Of a DNA stretch of 64,000 bases, positions 45,301 through 56,989 are shown piece by piece; position 1 is the stretch's first letter, and each line of letters opens with the position of its first letter. This stretch comes from Stenocarpella maydis (lineage: Eukaryota > Ascomycota > Sordariomycetes > Diaporthales > Diaporthaceae): positions 152,783 to 216,782 of the forward strand of contig NQMI01000043.1 in assembly GCA_002270565.1 (NCBI GenBank), given 5' to 3'. Made by a program: the position numbers and the translations under genes. The notes below the pieces were generated by a model. It saw only the letters and a program-made list of their open reading frames with translations. It had not been told where the DNA came from and ran no database searches.

Positions 45301-48060
45301 GTAAGCGCTCGCCTATATAACTAAATCAATAGAAGGCAAGTGGCAGCTTGTTCTGCAGGAAGAGAAGTATACCTACTATGGTCCCTAGGAAGTTAAGGGC
45401 GCCCAGTGTAGCTAGGCTAAGCTAATAAACCCCTAATAAGAATTCCTTTCCCATATAGCCTGAGACCCTTCTATAGCTAAGCTAAAGAAGCTAGAATAAG
45501 CACTCTAATAATAGTACCTAGATATATAATTAGGGCCTAATATAATAAAGAACTAGCTTGTAAACTAGCAAAAGGAAAAGGTTGGAATCTATACTTCAAC
45601 CTAAGTAATGTTAGATCTGCTTGAGAAGAAGAATTACTAATACCGCTAGGCAACCAATACTAATAGTAATATTATAGGCATCTTCTAGTATATAAAGGAG
45701 TAGTTAGCATAAATATAAGAGAATTACTTCATATAGTGCCTATCCATAGACTATATATATGCAATGAATAATAAGAAGATGCTATACTTCCAAGGCACTT
45801 GCATAACCCATATGAGGAAGAACTTACCCCTATTTCAAAACATTATTAATAGCAAGAAGGAACCTAACTTCCAGTAGCTTCTTAAGCAAGTTTATAACCT
45901 CCTTTATTATTACCAAGCTAATAACCTAACAGTCTATATAACTAACTATAATACTGCTCTAATTAATGCCCTTACATATGAATTCCCCCAGGTATACTAC
46001 TAACTATATATCTTCTATATTAATGTAAACATTACCCTAAATATTAAGAAGAAGTAGAAGAAGCCGCTAGCAGTAGCGGGAGAAGAGGAGGATGAGGAAG
46101 AGGAGGAAGCTAATAAGGATTTAAAAGTAGAAGACCTGGTAATAGCTACGCTTAATACGCCAGAGAGAAACAAGGCTATAATACCTACCAAGGTCCCTAA
46201 TTTAAAGAATATCCCCTATATCTGCCAAGCTCTATTTAACCTCCTCAAGTTCATAGAATACTCTTCTGATGAATTTGTGCTATAGAATAGCATTCAGTTC
46301 AGCGTGTGTGTGTTTCGGCAGGGTCGCAGTATGGTGCTCTGAGGCGAATTGGGACGATTGACAATGGTCTGGACAACTTTGTATTGAATTAAGTTGGGCT
46401 TCTGTAAGCCCTCCTTATATACCCTCCGACATCATCTCACCCCTGGGCACGCTGCGGTAGGCTCTGGTGCAAATTTGCAAATGCCGGAAAATTCGCCCTT
46501 CCAACACACCATCTTTGGTTCCAAACAACTAGCCAACCACAGCCCTAGCAATGCCCAAATTAAGTACATACAAACTTCAGAAATCAGGCTATCCAATGCA
46601 CTAAGTCATATACTTTTTGGGTAAGAAATAAGGGTAATGCAGAGGTCTGAATTAAGGTGCAAATGCAGGCCAAAATAATCGACTCATGGCCACCAAACTC
46701 ATCTTGCGTCACGCACGCACTGGGCGTACTTAGCGAAAATCGCCTGACTCGCAAGTCTAGGGTAACTCCTTGCTAGAAAGTCTAGGGTAACTCCTTACAA
46801 CGAAGTCTAGGGTAACTCCTTGCATGGAGTACCAATGCCCTGCTGAGCGGTTCCGTTTAACAACTCTACTAATTATAAGATCTATAATATAGCTTAGTAA
46901 TACCTTTAAGAGAAGTTCTCAAACTAGGTGGCAATTATTAACTATCTTTAGACCTAATATGTTAATAAAGGAGAGAAGATTATTGCTAAATGCGCTAGGT
47001 ATAAGACCTGTAAGATCCTTAACTTTAGCTTATATGCAACTTTATTAATAGAAGCTACTTACTGCAAATTTAAGGTCTATCTTAGCTATAGGATGGGCAA
47101 TATTCTCTACTTAGTTAAGGCTACTAATGAGATAATTACAGATAGTTCTTATACCCTATGCTCAGAAGAAGCTCATTAGAAGACCTTATTACTAGAGAAA
47201 TTTAATGGGTAGAAGTAGCTAGGTAAGCTTCTAACTTAAATCTTATAAGTAATTTTTAAACTTCTCTTTATAATAAGGAGTTCTATAATATATATACTTA
47301 AGAAACAACTTCTATAGGGTAATTGCTTGCTAGCAATATATAATTATCCTATTTATACCCAATATAGCTTGCCCTATGCAAGCTGAATTACTAATAGAGA
47401 GGAAGCTGATTATTCTTTCTAAAGAGAGGATATCTATAAGTCTTATTAGCTGGATTATAACCTCTTAGTTGGAAACCCTCTCTTAGCAGTCCTCTTACCC
47501 CAAAAGGTTACTATAATAAAGGGAAGACCTTGCAATAAGATTACATTTGGTATAAATGAAGATAGCATCCTTATAGCCCATGGGAAGGCTATAATGGGCA
47601 AGAAGATAGCCTTAATAACTACTAGTCTGGGTAGTAGGGTAGGTGATAAAATAAGGGCGATAATGGCTTCTATATAATGTATTAACTCAGCATTTAAGTA
47701 GAATAACGAGACCCTCTAGTTGCTTGATAAGGAGGACTCCCATAGCAGGAAGAACCAGCGAGAAGCCATCTGACGGGATGAGCAGTTGGCAGCAGGGCTC
47801 ACAAAGCCACCTACTTACTAGCTTTCAAAGCAACATTCTGCAAAGACAGCCTTAATACTAGGGCCAGCAGCCAAAAAGCCCCATACAAGGGCTCGTAAGA
47901 CTATCAACCAGCTGCCACAGGTAGAGTTAACTATAGAAGACCTTATCAGCAACGAGAAGGAGACCTAGGAGGAGATTTAGGTGCTTAGTTATGAGGTGGA
48001 ACGGCCCAGGTGATGAAGAAAGTAGCAAAACACCAAGGCTAGAAGTTACAATAATAGCGA
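45301..48060 (+). pseudogene. Mutator-like (MULE) transposase relic, RIP-mutated
   Basis: Broken plus-strand frames can be followed on both sides of solo LTR copy 3. Left of it are a WQLVLQEEKYTYYGP-type N-terminal block and LINALTYEFPQVYY, then a stop-interrupted run that fits the fungal MULE pattern (FPxxxHLLCxWHINKN) with mutated Cys, Trp and His codons. Right of the LTR are a TWLxxYKEKIIA-like block and, near 47370, a degraded CT..SLPCAH-type zinc motif, followed by a NPLLAVLLP and GRP tail. Many TAG and TAA stops sit where CAG and CAA are expected. The relic is non-functional. The family assignment rests on pattern matching through damaged sequence. Confidence 0.55.
46265..46862 (-). mobile_element. 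Solo LTR, copy 3, with 5-bp target duplication
   Basis: This 598-bp copy matches copy 1 end to end and is flanked by ACTCT on both sides (46260-46264 and 46863-46867). It is inserted inside the MULE relic, so it arrived later. It is the least mutated copy (TCTGATGAATTTGTG against TCTAATGAATATGTG in copy 1). The tandem array is at 46754-46825. The open frame at 46394-46624 is internal to the LTR and is not a gene. Confidence 0.82.
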
Positions 48061-49986
48061 GCAGAAGCAATAATGATATGCAATAGATGTATAGTCAATA
48101 ACTGTGTATTTCTGTTATATATGGCAGACTGGTGGTGCAAATTAAGGTTGGCGCACTGGGCTAATATATATCAGTGTACCAGCCGATTTCCTCGGTGCGA
48201 ATATCCGTTCTCTATTAGTTTTGACTCAGGTGCTATAGAAAGACGGGAGGCGCTTCCTTGTGCAGCCATCCAATGAGGTTATAGACAGGCTCCAATAGAT
48301 AATATCAATAGCACAAAGACGCAGCAGCAACAATAGCGCAAGAAACCAACCAATGGGCACAAGTCTTGGTAGAGCTTCGGTCATTTGGATGGCTTTTTCT
48401 AATGAACAATAGAGAGTTGGGCACACCTGACGGAGTGCGGTGAGTGTTTAATCATCGATTCTACCGTAACTTTCGGTTTCTTTCTTCTTAGATTCTCATT
48501 TTCAATTCCTTGCCAGTTGCTCTACCCCCACAATATTCTCTTTTCTGGATCGCGGATTTGATAGACGAGGCTAGGTTCAATACATTGGTGAGGGTCATTC
48601 GCTCATAGCTCATTGTAAGTAACCATTCAGTACGATTCTGGGAGCGTGTGGAGATTTAACGTGGTATCATCAAAGGATGGTGGTTCCTAACTTAGTCAAA
48701 TGAGGACACCACCGTACAAAGCCGTGAGACTATCTACCAAGTGTGTGCAAAGTTTAGACTGGCTCCAGGTATCTGTGCAAGGCCGATGGGCGGAATCTTG
48801 AGCCCTCAATGGCTAACTTTTGTGCCTCGAGTGGCCGGCGAGCACCAACCGATGATAACGGCATCGATGAGTGCATCCATTTCCATGGAGTACATGAAAC
48901 ATGAAGTGAGTAGATTTAACCCAGTGTTTCCGTGATACAGCCCCCAGAAGGAACCCAACAGACTGCGATGCCAACTCCCCCGGCAATTGGCAGCTCCTAG
49001 GCATAGGGTACTTCCGCATGGAAGTACGTTCGCAGTGTGGCTCCACGACTGAAGTTCTATTCTGCAGATACTGGACTGTCAGCACGTGTCAGGGGCTCCA
49101 CTATTGTTGCTCCATTCATAAAACCGAGCTTCCCCTGCTTTATTGTCTATGGACTAGAATACCAGATATTTTGCTCTTTTCGAAATCTCCTGCTCGGGAA
49201 TATCGTCACATTAGCGAAAGTAATCATATTCATATTGAAGACTTGAACAAGGCCTTCTCAAGGTATCTTGGTGTTATCAGAGCGCACAAGCACGTACAGC
49301 ACAGGAATATGCCGACCACATGAGCGTTATGGATTGTTTCGTGGAATTGATGGATGACTTTGGAAAGAGGGACTCACCTGACATCTGGATACGAACGGTA
49401 ACCAGAGATATGTTACCAATATACCAACAGTGTCTCCAGAAGAGTCTCCCGGCGGACATTGCAATAGCAACTTGTGGTCCGTTGAGCTTCTGGGTTTCAA
49501 GCGCATGCTTCACAGGTGTCAGATGAGCTGGATGGCCCATTCCAGGCATGGCGTATGAGCGCAGCGTGACCTGCTGGCACCTCTGCCTTGGTCTTGTCAA
49601 GAAGACATGAGAGAAGTGCAAAATACATGATAAGTTTGGAGGACGAGAAGAGTTGGAGCGTGACCTTTAGGGTTAGGGCAAACGCAAGGCACGTAAGTAC
49701 GCACTCGCGAACATTTGAAGTGGGCCCAGTTTTAGCGTGGTGCCGCTGCCCCGGCTGGGGGTTCGCGTTGAATTGTCGACTGAGCTTCGTCTTCACCATC
49801 AACCTTTCACTCCAAATCCATGCATTGATACCAAGACAACACTACAAATCGTCGCGTGCCTCGGCGCGATCCCACTGTTCAAAGATATTGATCCAACCAC
49901 CCTCATGGGCCGGCCCTTTCAGACACAGTAGCAGGCGACACGGATTCGAACCGGCGGCCGCCTAGCTGAACTACTCGACGACAGCA
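48061..49986. other. Intergenic, no gene supported
   Basis: About 1.9 kb of near-normal composition upstream of taf6. Overlapping short frames at 48741-49526 have no recognisable motif. A tRNA B-box-like string near 49938 is not part of a foldable tRNA. Confidence 0.4.
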
Positions 49987-51465
49987 ATGACTGCGGCCCC
50001 GCCCAAGCCGGCCGACGAGCCCAAGCTGCTCTGGAACCCCGAGAATGTCAAGGACGTCGCCGAGTCGGTGGGAATCAGCTCGCTCAATGAGGAAGCCCTA
50101 AAGTGCCTCTCACAGGATGTCGAGTACCGACTTGGCCAGGTTATCATCGAGAGCCTGCGCTTCATGCGACATGCCGGCCGCACCACCCTCACCGTCCAGG
50201 ACGTGTCGCAAGCCATGAAGGTGCTCGACGTTGAGCCTCTATATGGTTACGAGTCTACGAGGCCCCTTAGATATGGCGAGGCAAGCCTGGGACCCGGGCA
50301 GCCGCTGTTTTACATCGAGGACGAAGAGGTAGACTTCGAGAAACTCATCAATGCGCCTCTGCCCAAAGTACCCAGAGACGTGACCTTCACAGGTACGGCG
50401 CACTCGTCTTCCCTGTCTGCTATACCTCGACAATAATTAACCTTGTTCCCGTTAGCGCACTGGCTCGCCATCGAAGGCGTCCAGCCGACAATCCCCCAAA
50501 ACCCAACCACCGCCGAAGCGCGCTCCCAAGAACTTGTCCCCAAGGGCCCCGGCGCAAATCCTGCCCTCGCCGCACTCGCCGGTAATGACAACGTGGCTTT
50601 CAAACCGCACGTACGGCATGTCATATCCAAGGAGCTTGTCATGTATTTCGAGAAGATCCAGTCGGCGGTCCTCGACGACAACCCGGACGACGAGGTTCGC
50701 CAGCTGCGCAACGCAGCTCTGCAGTCTGTCAAGTCCGACCCGGGCCTGCACCAGTTGGTCCCGTATTTTGTCAACTTCATCGCGAACCAGGTCACTCACA
50801 GGCTGGACGACACCTTCACGCTTAGACAGATGATGGAACTCACGGCCGCCCTGATCGCGAACGATAACCTCTACCTCGATCCGTACGCATCGCCGCTGAG
50901 CGCGCCTGTCCTGACTTGCCTGATGAGCAGGAAGCTGGGCACGGACGAGGGGATGGATGCGGCCAAGGAACAGTACGAGCTGCGCGAGCTGTCGGCCTCT
51001 ATCTTGGGCAGCGTCGCCAAAAGGTACGGCAAGTCGAACACGAGGCTGCGGCCCAAGCTCACGAGGACGTGCCTCAAGTACCTGCTCGACCCGTCAAAGC
51101 CGGCTGCGGTACTGTACGGGGCAGTCTCGGGGCTGTCGGCGGCCGGAGGGCCGGAGTCGGTGCGGGTCCTGCTGCTGCCTAACCTGAAGTCGTTCGATGA
51201 CATGATCCTGCGGCCTATGCGGGAGCGGGAGCGGGTGCCGGAGTTCGAGATCAAGCTGCTGCTGGGCGCCATCGTCAATGCCATAAAGACCATCGATAAG
51301 ATCGACATCGGCATGATGAACGGCGTTCACAGCAGCGCACCGGAACACATGGTGGCGGAGCTGACAGACTTCCTCGGAGAGACCATCGGGCGCGAGGTTG
51401 CAAGCCTGGGGAACTCAAGGTTGAACAGGCAGGTTCTTGACGCCAAGGCGTATAGGGACGAGTAA
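49987..51465 (+). CDS. taf6: TFIID/SAGA subunit TAF6
   Basis: TAF6 is a histone-fold TBP-associated factor shared by TFIID and SAGA, in the nucleus. Two exons: 49987-50392 and 50456-51465, giving 471 aa. The 63-nt intron (GTACGG donor, GTTAG acceptor) joins DVTFT to [11 protein letters not shown], a conserved join. The histone fold is at about residues 15-85 ([54 protein letters not shown]). The linker [31 protein letters not shown] is typical. The C-terminal HEAT-repeat domain (about 190-430) includes [32 protein letters not shown] and [19 protein letters not shown]. The frame is intact and the length is usual for filamentous fungi. It is convergent with sdhC. Confidence 0.95.
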
Positions 51466-51941
51466 GAAGGGGCATACTCACTAGGCAGAGACTATGCAAA
51501 GGCAGGCTTTGGGGAGGGCGAATGGCGTTCAAGGGTTGTAGCATATGAAAGGGCTAAAAGATTTTGCTTATTGTTTGATACCTCAGGCACGGCGTACCGG
51601 CACTCAAGTTTTACGCTCAAAGGCTTCAGGCAGATATCCATCTTCGGGGTACAGCAATCAGTGGATTCCTCAAAACATGGTACTGTGTTGTGTACACATA
51701 CGTGACCAAGTCACAGCCACAGATCACGGGATGGTAGTGACGAGGCAGGCTGATGATTGCGGTCACAAGATAGAGACATTGGACGCGGAAAGGTATGATC
51801 TCTGCTTCAAAAATCATTGTATGCCTCTCACACTCCACGTGTAATATCTACACGCGAGAGGGGGAGGGGGGGAAGACAAGGTACCACCCGCACCCTCCGC
51901 AAGCTGACAACGACCACCTTTTCCTCGGCCCGAAGCGACTC
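51466..51941. other. Intergenic between convergent taf6 and sdhC
   Basis: This 476-bp stretch contains the 3' ends of both genes. A G-rich run lies at about 51858-51872. No gene was seen; frames entering from 51795 are antisense shadows of sdhC. Confidence 0.45.
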
Positions 51942-52648
51942 TTACAGCAAGAATGCAAGGCCCAGTGCCAACACGGCGCTCGACCCCCAGATTGCGTACT
52001 CGTTCCGCTTGATGGTAGTCTTGCGGAAGCCCTTGGCGGTGGTGTCGTGGACGAGGTGCTTGACGCCGTTGAGGAAGTGGAAGACGAAGGGCCAGGCCAG
52101 GGCGACCTTGAACCCGCCCTTTACGGCAAAGGGCAGGGTGGCGAACGCGGCGGCGACGCTGGCTGACTCGAGGTGCCAGCCCGCGAGGGGGGCGACTAGG
52201 TAGCCGATCGAGTAGGCGTAGAGGGACCCGGTGAAGAACATGCCGGTGAAGCGCTGCCAGATGGAGGAGGTGAAGAAGGTCTGTTTCTTGTCGTAGATCT
52301 CGAGGTGCGGCGAGACGGGGCGCTGGAGGCGCTGCTTGGCCAGGATGGCCTGGGCGTCCGCCGGGGTCAGGGACTGCGTCGCGGCGGAGCGGACCTGGAG
52401 GGGCGTCGTGAGGGCGGTGGCTGTGAAGAAGGTCGAGGGCTTTGCCGCTGCTGGTGGGGGTGGGAGGCATCATGTGGTTAGCAATGGGGCCTGCATGGGA
52501 TGGAGTTGGGCTAGACTGGGCAATTCCCATGCCCCGCGTGTGTGTATCTAGGTAGGTAGGTATTCTGTGTAGGTGCACCGGCAGCGTGGATGACGTCTGA
52601 GAACTCACCCCGGCGAACGGCCGTCAAGCCTGCCCTTGAGGTAATCAT
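51942..52648 (-). CDS. sdhC: Succinate dehydrogenase cytochrome b subunit (SdhC/Sdh3)
   Basis: SdhC anchors complex II in the inner mitochondrial membrane and helps bind ubiquinone and haem. Two exons on the minus strand: 52648-52609 and 52450-51942, giving 182 aa. The intron is long for this window (158 nt; GTGAGT donor, CACCAG acceptor). A second AG three bases on would drop one Ala and cannot be excluded. The N terminus (MITSRAGLTAVRR...) is a basic, acid-free mitochondrial presequence. The family core follows: RPVSPHLEIYDKKQTFFTSS then RFTG, which holds the Ser and Arg of the quinone site, and FHFLNGVKHLVHD, with His138 as the likely haem ligand. Three membrane helices are visible (about 85-105, 112-132 and 162-182). 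The SIW before QRFTG differs from the more usual SxxHR or SxxNR pattern. Confidence 0.92.
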
Positions 52649-54721
52649 GGCTGGTGGTGTTTTGTTTATGTGGACGTCAACTGCGGAGTGGTGTGCGTTG
52701 GTGATTGCTCTGAAATCGCTCTTTCGGGGTCGCAAGTCGGCAATGGTCAGTGGGTGACCAGCATCAAAGACGTGTTTCGGAGGTCAGTTAATTGCTCGCT
52801 CACCGTCGCAGAGGCATTATCATGGGCAGGGTTGGCGAGGGATGCAACCGTTTATCCTCGGTACCTGCGAGGCGCCCGTCAGCCAATCAGAGGCCACCCC
52901 ATTACAAAGCCATGTCACGTGCAGCTGCCGCCTCTTGCCAGACTACATGCCGACTTTTGTCTGGGTTTTAGGGCGTGTTTCTTCTCTTTCCCTCCCCTTC
53001 CTCTCTTCTTTTTCCTCAGATAGTCCGAGGCGCCCGACCACAGCACAACAGGACCTGTTCTTGTTTCGATGAATTGTGCATCCGTGGTTGGACATGTTCT
53101 AGTGTCGATGGCGTCCTCGCAGAGGAAATTGATCCTTCGTTAATCTCTGGACGCTAGTTTTCTCCATCTAGCTTCAGTTTCATTCTGAGATCTACATTCG
53201 TGTCCTTTGGTGTCCGCTTCCTACGGCCCAACCCCGCCAGGCTCCCGTTTTCATATCACAGCTTCTAGGTAGAGTGACCTGGTGCATACGTGATATCTTC
53301 TGTCCGACGCATTGTGACTTGCACTGAAAACCCTTGACCTGGTGCATAGACAGACCCTATGATGAGACGTGCCAGAACTTGGACGAGTAAGCAGGGCCTG
53401 GCCATCTTGGAAGTGGGCAACGTCATCGGTTGCTCCGTCCCCTTCCTGCGCGTGCTTGCTGGCCTGGCGACATGTTCTCTCTGACGTGGCTGCAAGTGTT
53501 GCATGTCTCGGAGCAAGGGCTTCGGGAGCCTGCAGGGTGGAAAGAGCTGGCAGGTCAGTTCACATGCACGTAGCCATGCAGAAGTTATGCCTTCACCAGA
53601 GCAAGGCGAGGCAAAGCAGTGAGTGCCTCAATGTCATGGCCGTCTGTATGGGCCCGGAAGAAGGGAGGCAGCGCTGGCGTGGAAGGGAAAGAGCAGGCAG
53701 GAGGAGCAAGCAGTGGGAAGCACGTCCGCATAGCACCTGCCTCCGTGGGTACGGTGCCAGATGGCCAAAATCATATGCCTATGCCTTGGTGCCTCCCCAG
53801 CCTGTCTCTCAACACAACGTCTTCATCATCTGCCGCGTGTCTTGTCTTGCTTGCCTCGCCTCCAAACCCGGGCCAACTGGATGCTTCTCTGGTGCTCAAA
53901 GCCACATGTTCTTGTGCCCTGGTGCAGTCCACCACGTCCTGTCTCGGCCAGATTCATCAATACTGGCACCAACGCCAACAACAACAGGTCTGCCGCAGCC
54001 TTTCTCATCAGCCGCCCGTGGAGCCCCAGGATGGCAAACTAAGATGGACATGCTCCTCTTTTTGTGGCTGATAGTCCTCGGTGTTATGATAGTCTTTTCC
54101 TTTGCCGGAATCCTCATCCTGATGCTCCCAGTCATCGACCCGGAGCACGGAATCCAAAACTCCAACCGCTAAGCACGCCCGCAGCCCATCCACCAGATAT
54201 ATTCCCCAGGCATCGCCAGCAACGTCGAGAAACCAGCGGGGGAGGTCTTCGTGGCGGGCCCGCGGGATGCAAACAAATTAAGCAGGCTCTGTGACTTGCA
54301 AGGCTGGCTTACAGGTAAGCAACTCGAGCAGTTGTGGCTCAGGATGGAGCATGCTGCTCTGAGCAAAGGTGTCCCAGGGAGGGGATGTGGGCGGGAGGCT
54401 TGTTCGTCCAGATATCCCATGGAAGCCTGTGCGGTCTGATGCAAACGCCCAGGCAACCAGCAGCACAGTCGCAGTCGCAGTCACAGAGCTGGCCAGTGCA
54501 GTCACTGCAGCATTTATTTACGGTGCCTGTGGTTTCGACGGGCAACCCCTCTCTGCCTTTTCAACTAGCTTCTTGCATCGCCGCAAGCCACCCCTTCTTG
54601 TCGAATCGCCCATCAGTCCCCGTTTGTCACTTGTGTCTTCTACATCCAGCTGATCAATCACTTGATTCCAGACTCCCATCTCGCCATCAGGCTGGCACTC
54701 CCAACCGCAAAGTTGCTCGAC
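52649..54721. other. Intergenic, upstream of two divergent genes
   Basis: About 2.1 kb with a pyrimidine-rich tract at 52979-53018. The 53369-54172 frame and its neighbours are open by chance except perhaps for the last 129 nt, listed separately. Promoters of sdhC and the following gene are expected here. Confidence 0.4.
54044..54172 (+). CDS. Possible 42-aa single-span membrane peptide
   Basis: An ATG-started frame gives MDMLLFLWLIVLGVMIVFSF, then AGILILMLPV and a short polar tail with a stop. The hydrophobic run of about 28 residues would span a membrane. It lies 550 bp upstream of the next gene and could be a small protein, an upstream open frame in that gene's leader, or chance. No family is recognised. 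Confidence 0.25.
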   Translation: MDMLLFLWLIVLGVMIVFSFAGILILMLPVIDPEHGIQNSNR

Positions 54722-56989
54722 ATGACGACCGAGGACACCAAGCCAGCGAGGTCTCCTCTTGCGAGGCTCTTTTCTCCCAATGCACTACGCGACAAAGAGC
54801 TGCAGAAGATCCGAGACAGAATCTACTCCTATGCATGGTCTCGCGACCGTCGCGATGAGGCCAAACTCGATTGGGTCGTTTCTGAGAATGGCGTCGACCG
54901 TAATGTGCATCTGAGGTGGATTGACGAGACCTCGTCTGGCAAGCTGCGCCACCACATCGATGGCCTACCCTGCTGGCTGCACTTGGTCAACAAACAGATC
55001 TCTGCAGACTTTACCCGTTTCATCTACTCCGTCAACGACCTTGATGTTCTGGTGGATTTGAAAGCAGACCACACCGAACCTAACGAGGCCAAACTTGACA
55101 TGGTTGTCCGTTTCCTGCAAAACGCCAACTTCCAACATCACACCAGATCGGCGCGTATTCGCATTCACTTCCCGGACAAATACCCATTCGAGAACCTCCC
55201 TGCCTTCAACCAGCACGCGCTTGACAAAATCGCCAGGACTCTGGATAGGTTCAAACAGCTCAACTACTTGTCTGTTCGCGTCGTTCCCATGCAGGGCCCA
55301 GAAATCTACGAGTTGCGCCTTGCCACCTTTCCGTTCTACCCAATGGCCATGACCAACTGGTCGATTCGCATGCTCAACTCAAAGACCTGCAACTGGGAGT
55401 TGGTGGGAGGAGAGCAGCTTCATCACCTCAACCTCGCCTGGGATGTGTTCCAGGAGTCTGGATCGCTGACTATGGTCGTCCCTGTAGCAGGCGATACGAA
55501 GAGGTCGACCAGCCACATTGACCAGGGGCCTGCGGAAAAGGGTGGTCGTCCTGCGAAGAAGCCCCCAGTGGCCCAGCAAAAGAATGGCAGTCAAAAGCGA
55601 AAAGACCGCAAGCTCAAAGCCCTGAGTACTATGACAGCTCCGAATGCAAGCAAGACCGCTTCGGAGACGACATCTCAGGGCCCATCATTGCGGTCAAGGT
55701 CAACTTCCTCTGGCCGTTCGAAAGACCCACGATCGATTTCGGTATCTGGTAACAACACGGGCGCTGGGGAAGAGCCCTCTTGCGTCACATTGCCGACTAC
55801 TGAGCCCCTTCAGGCACTGGAGACCGGTAATACCCTCCTACAACACGCTCGCCCCGCGGATCTCACCAACACAGCATCAGATGATCACTTAAATCAAGAA
55901 GAGCCGCAAGTGGCAAGCCCTTCTACTTCAGTCGCAAGTTCTGTGACATTGGGCCGAGATCAGAGCGAAGATGAGGCTGCAACAATTCATACTCCAACTG
56001 GTGAAACGCCGGCGGTGGAGACCTCCTTGAGAGGAGTAGGAGCGGACATCGAAAAGCCTCTGAGGAAGAAAAGGAAGAATCGCAAGAAGGGAAAGAAGGC
56101 CCCAGTGGCCGACACAGCGGCCATCTCTCCAATCGAGGACGGTGGCCAGCAAGTTCTGGCTGAACCCGAAGACAACAGCAGGGCTATTTTCTTCTCCACC
56201 GACGACTCACTTGGCATCATCACAACGGGCATGAAGTGGGACGGCCTTATAGCAAGTAGCAATCGGACTTTTCCTCTGGCAGACATAGCAGAACTGACAC
56301 CCTGGCCCGAACACCAAGGGATCCTGAGGTACACGAGAGTAGACGGAAACTGCGGCCTCATCACCAGGGATCCTGATCTGGACAGGCTCCTCCGCCAGAA
56401 AGAGAGGATTGCCGCACGAGAAACAGAGAGGAAGGCCGAGCAAGAGAGAGCCAAGGGCAAGAGGAAGACAAAGAAGGTGAAGGAGGTCCTCATTCGGCGC
56501 AAAGGCCCTTCGGTTGGCCTTCGCTCGAAAGTCGAAGACAAACAGGAGCTCGGTGGCGGCGGACAGCGCGGGAGCGACTTGAAGAAGAGACTCAATGAAA
56601 TCGCAGGAGAGCGCCGTCAGTCGGTAGTCTCCGTATCCACCGACACCTCTGGAGGTTTTTATTCCGGCGATGATGATGACCTCTTGCCAGAAGATGAGCA
56701 GGCCCACTCCGAAGGGGCCAGCTCTCCTCAACGCGACCCAACGGTACATCATGAAGACCTTAGCAACAGTTCTATCTCTCACCGTGCCAGATCCACACGC
56801 ACCCCTAGATCTACACTCCCGCATCCCATGCAAGTGTTCATAATCTCCACAGTCGATGCACAAGGTCAGGAGAACTCCCAGGCCGAGACCCGAGACATCG
56901 CGGGGCTGGAAGGGCTAGATGATTGCGCATCAACGGCGTCCCAGTATGGTGACGAAGGACCTCCTTTGTTCCACGACGGCGAAGACTGA
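54722..56989 (+). CDS. Hypothetical protein, 755 aa
   Basis: A single-exon gene starting at ATG 54722; the open frame continues 60 nt upstream without another ATG. The N-terminal 280 residues look folded, with a pattern seen in fungal proteins of unknown function that follow an F-box-like or 2EXR-like layout: IRDRIYSYAWSRD, LPCWLHLVNKQISADFTRFI, then VNDLDVLVDLKAD and ARIRIHFPDKYPFENLPAF. From about 290 to 755 the protein is mostly disordered and Ser/Thr-rich. It has a strongly basic stretch (LRKKRKNRKKGKK, near residue 460) that would serve as a nuclear signal, and a helical ARETERKAEQERAKGKRKTK run near 580. No catalytic motif was found. The role is unknown; substrate recognition in ubiquitination is one guess and is not supported by a clear F-box. 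Confidence 0.75.
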   Translation: MTTEDTKPARSPLARLFSPNALRDKELQKIRDRIYSYAWSRDRRDEAKLDWVVSENGVDRNVHLRWIDETSSGKLRHHIDGLPCWLHLVNKQISADFTRFIYSVNDLDVLVDLKADHTEPNEAKLDMVVRFLQNANFQHHTRSARIRIHFPDKYPFENLPAFNQHALDKIARTLDRFKQLNYLSVRVVPMQGPEIYELRLATFPFYPMAMTNWSIRMLNSKTCNWELVGGEQLHHLNLAWDVFQESGSLTMVVPVAGDTKRSTSHIDQGPAEKGGRPAKKPPVAQQKNGSQKRKDRKLKALSTMTAPNASKTASETTSQGPSLRSRSTSSGRSKDPRSISVSGNNTGAGEEPSCVTLPTTEPLQALETGNTLLQHARPADLTNTASDDHLNQEEPQVASPSTSVASSVTLGRDQSEDEAATIHTPTGETPAVETSLRGVGADIEKPLRKKRKNRKKGKKAPVADTAAISPIEDGGQQVLAEPEDNSRAIFFSTDDSLGIITTGMKWDGLIASSNRTFPLADIAELTPWPEHQGILRYTRVDGNCGLITRDPDLDRLLRQKERIAARETERKAEQERAKGKRKTKKVKEVLIRRKGPSVGLRSKVEDKQELGGGGQRGSDLKKRLNEIAGERRQSVVSVSTDTSGGFYSGDDDDLLPEDEQAHSEGASSPQRDPTVHHEDLSNSSISHRARSTRTPRSTLPHPMQVFIISTVDAQGQENSQAETRDIAGLEGLDDCASTASQYGDEGPPLFHDGED

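Noticed and set aside
49925..49975. tRNA-like B box (GGTTCGAATCC on the minus strand)
   Set aside because: The flanking bases do not form a T stem, and no A box or acceptor stem is present at the right distance; it is just upstream of the taf6 start codon.
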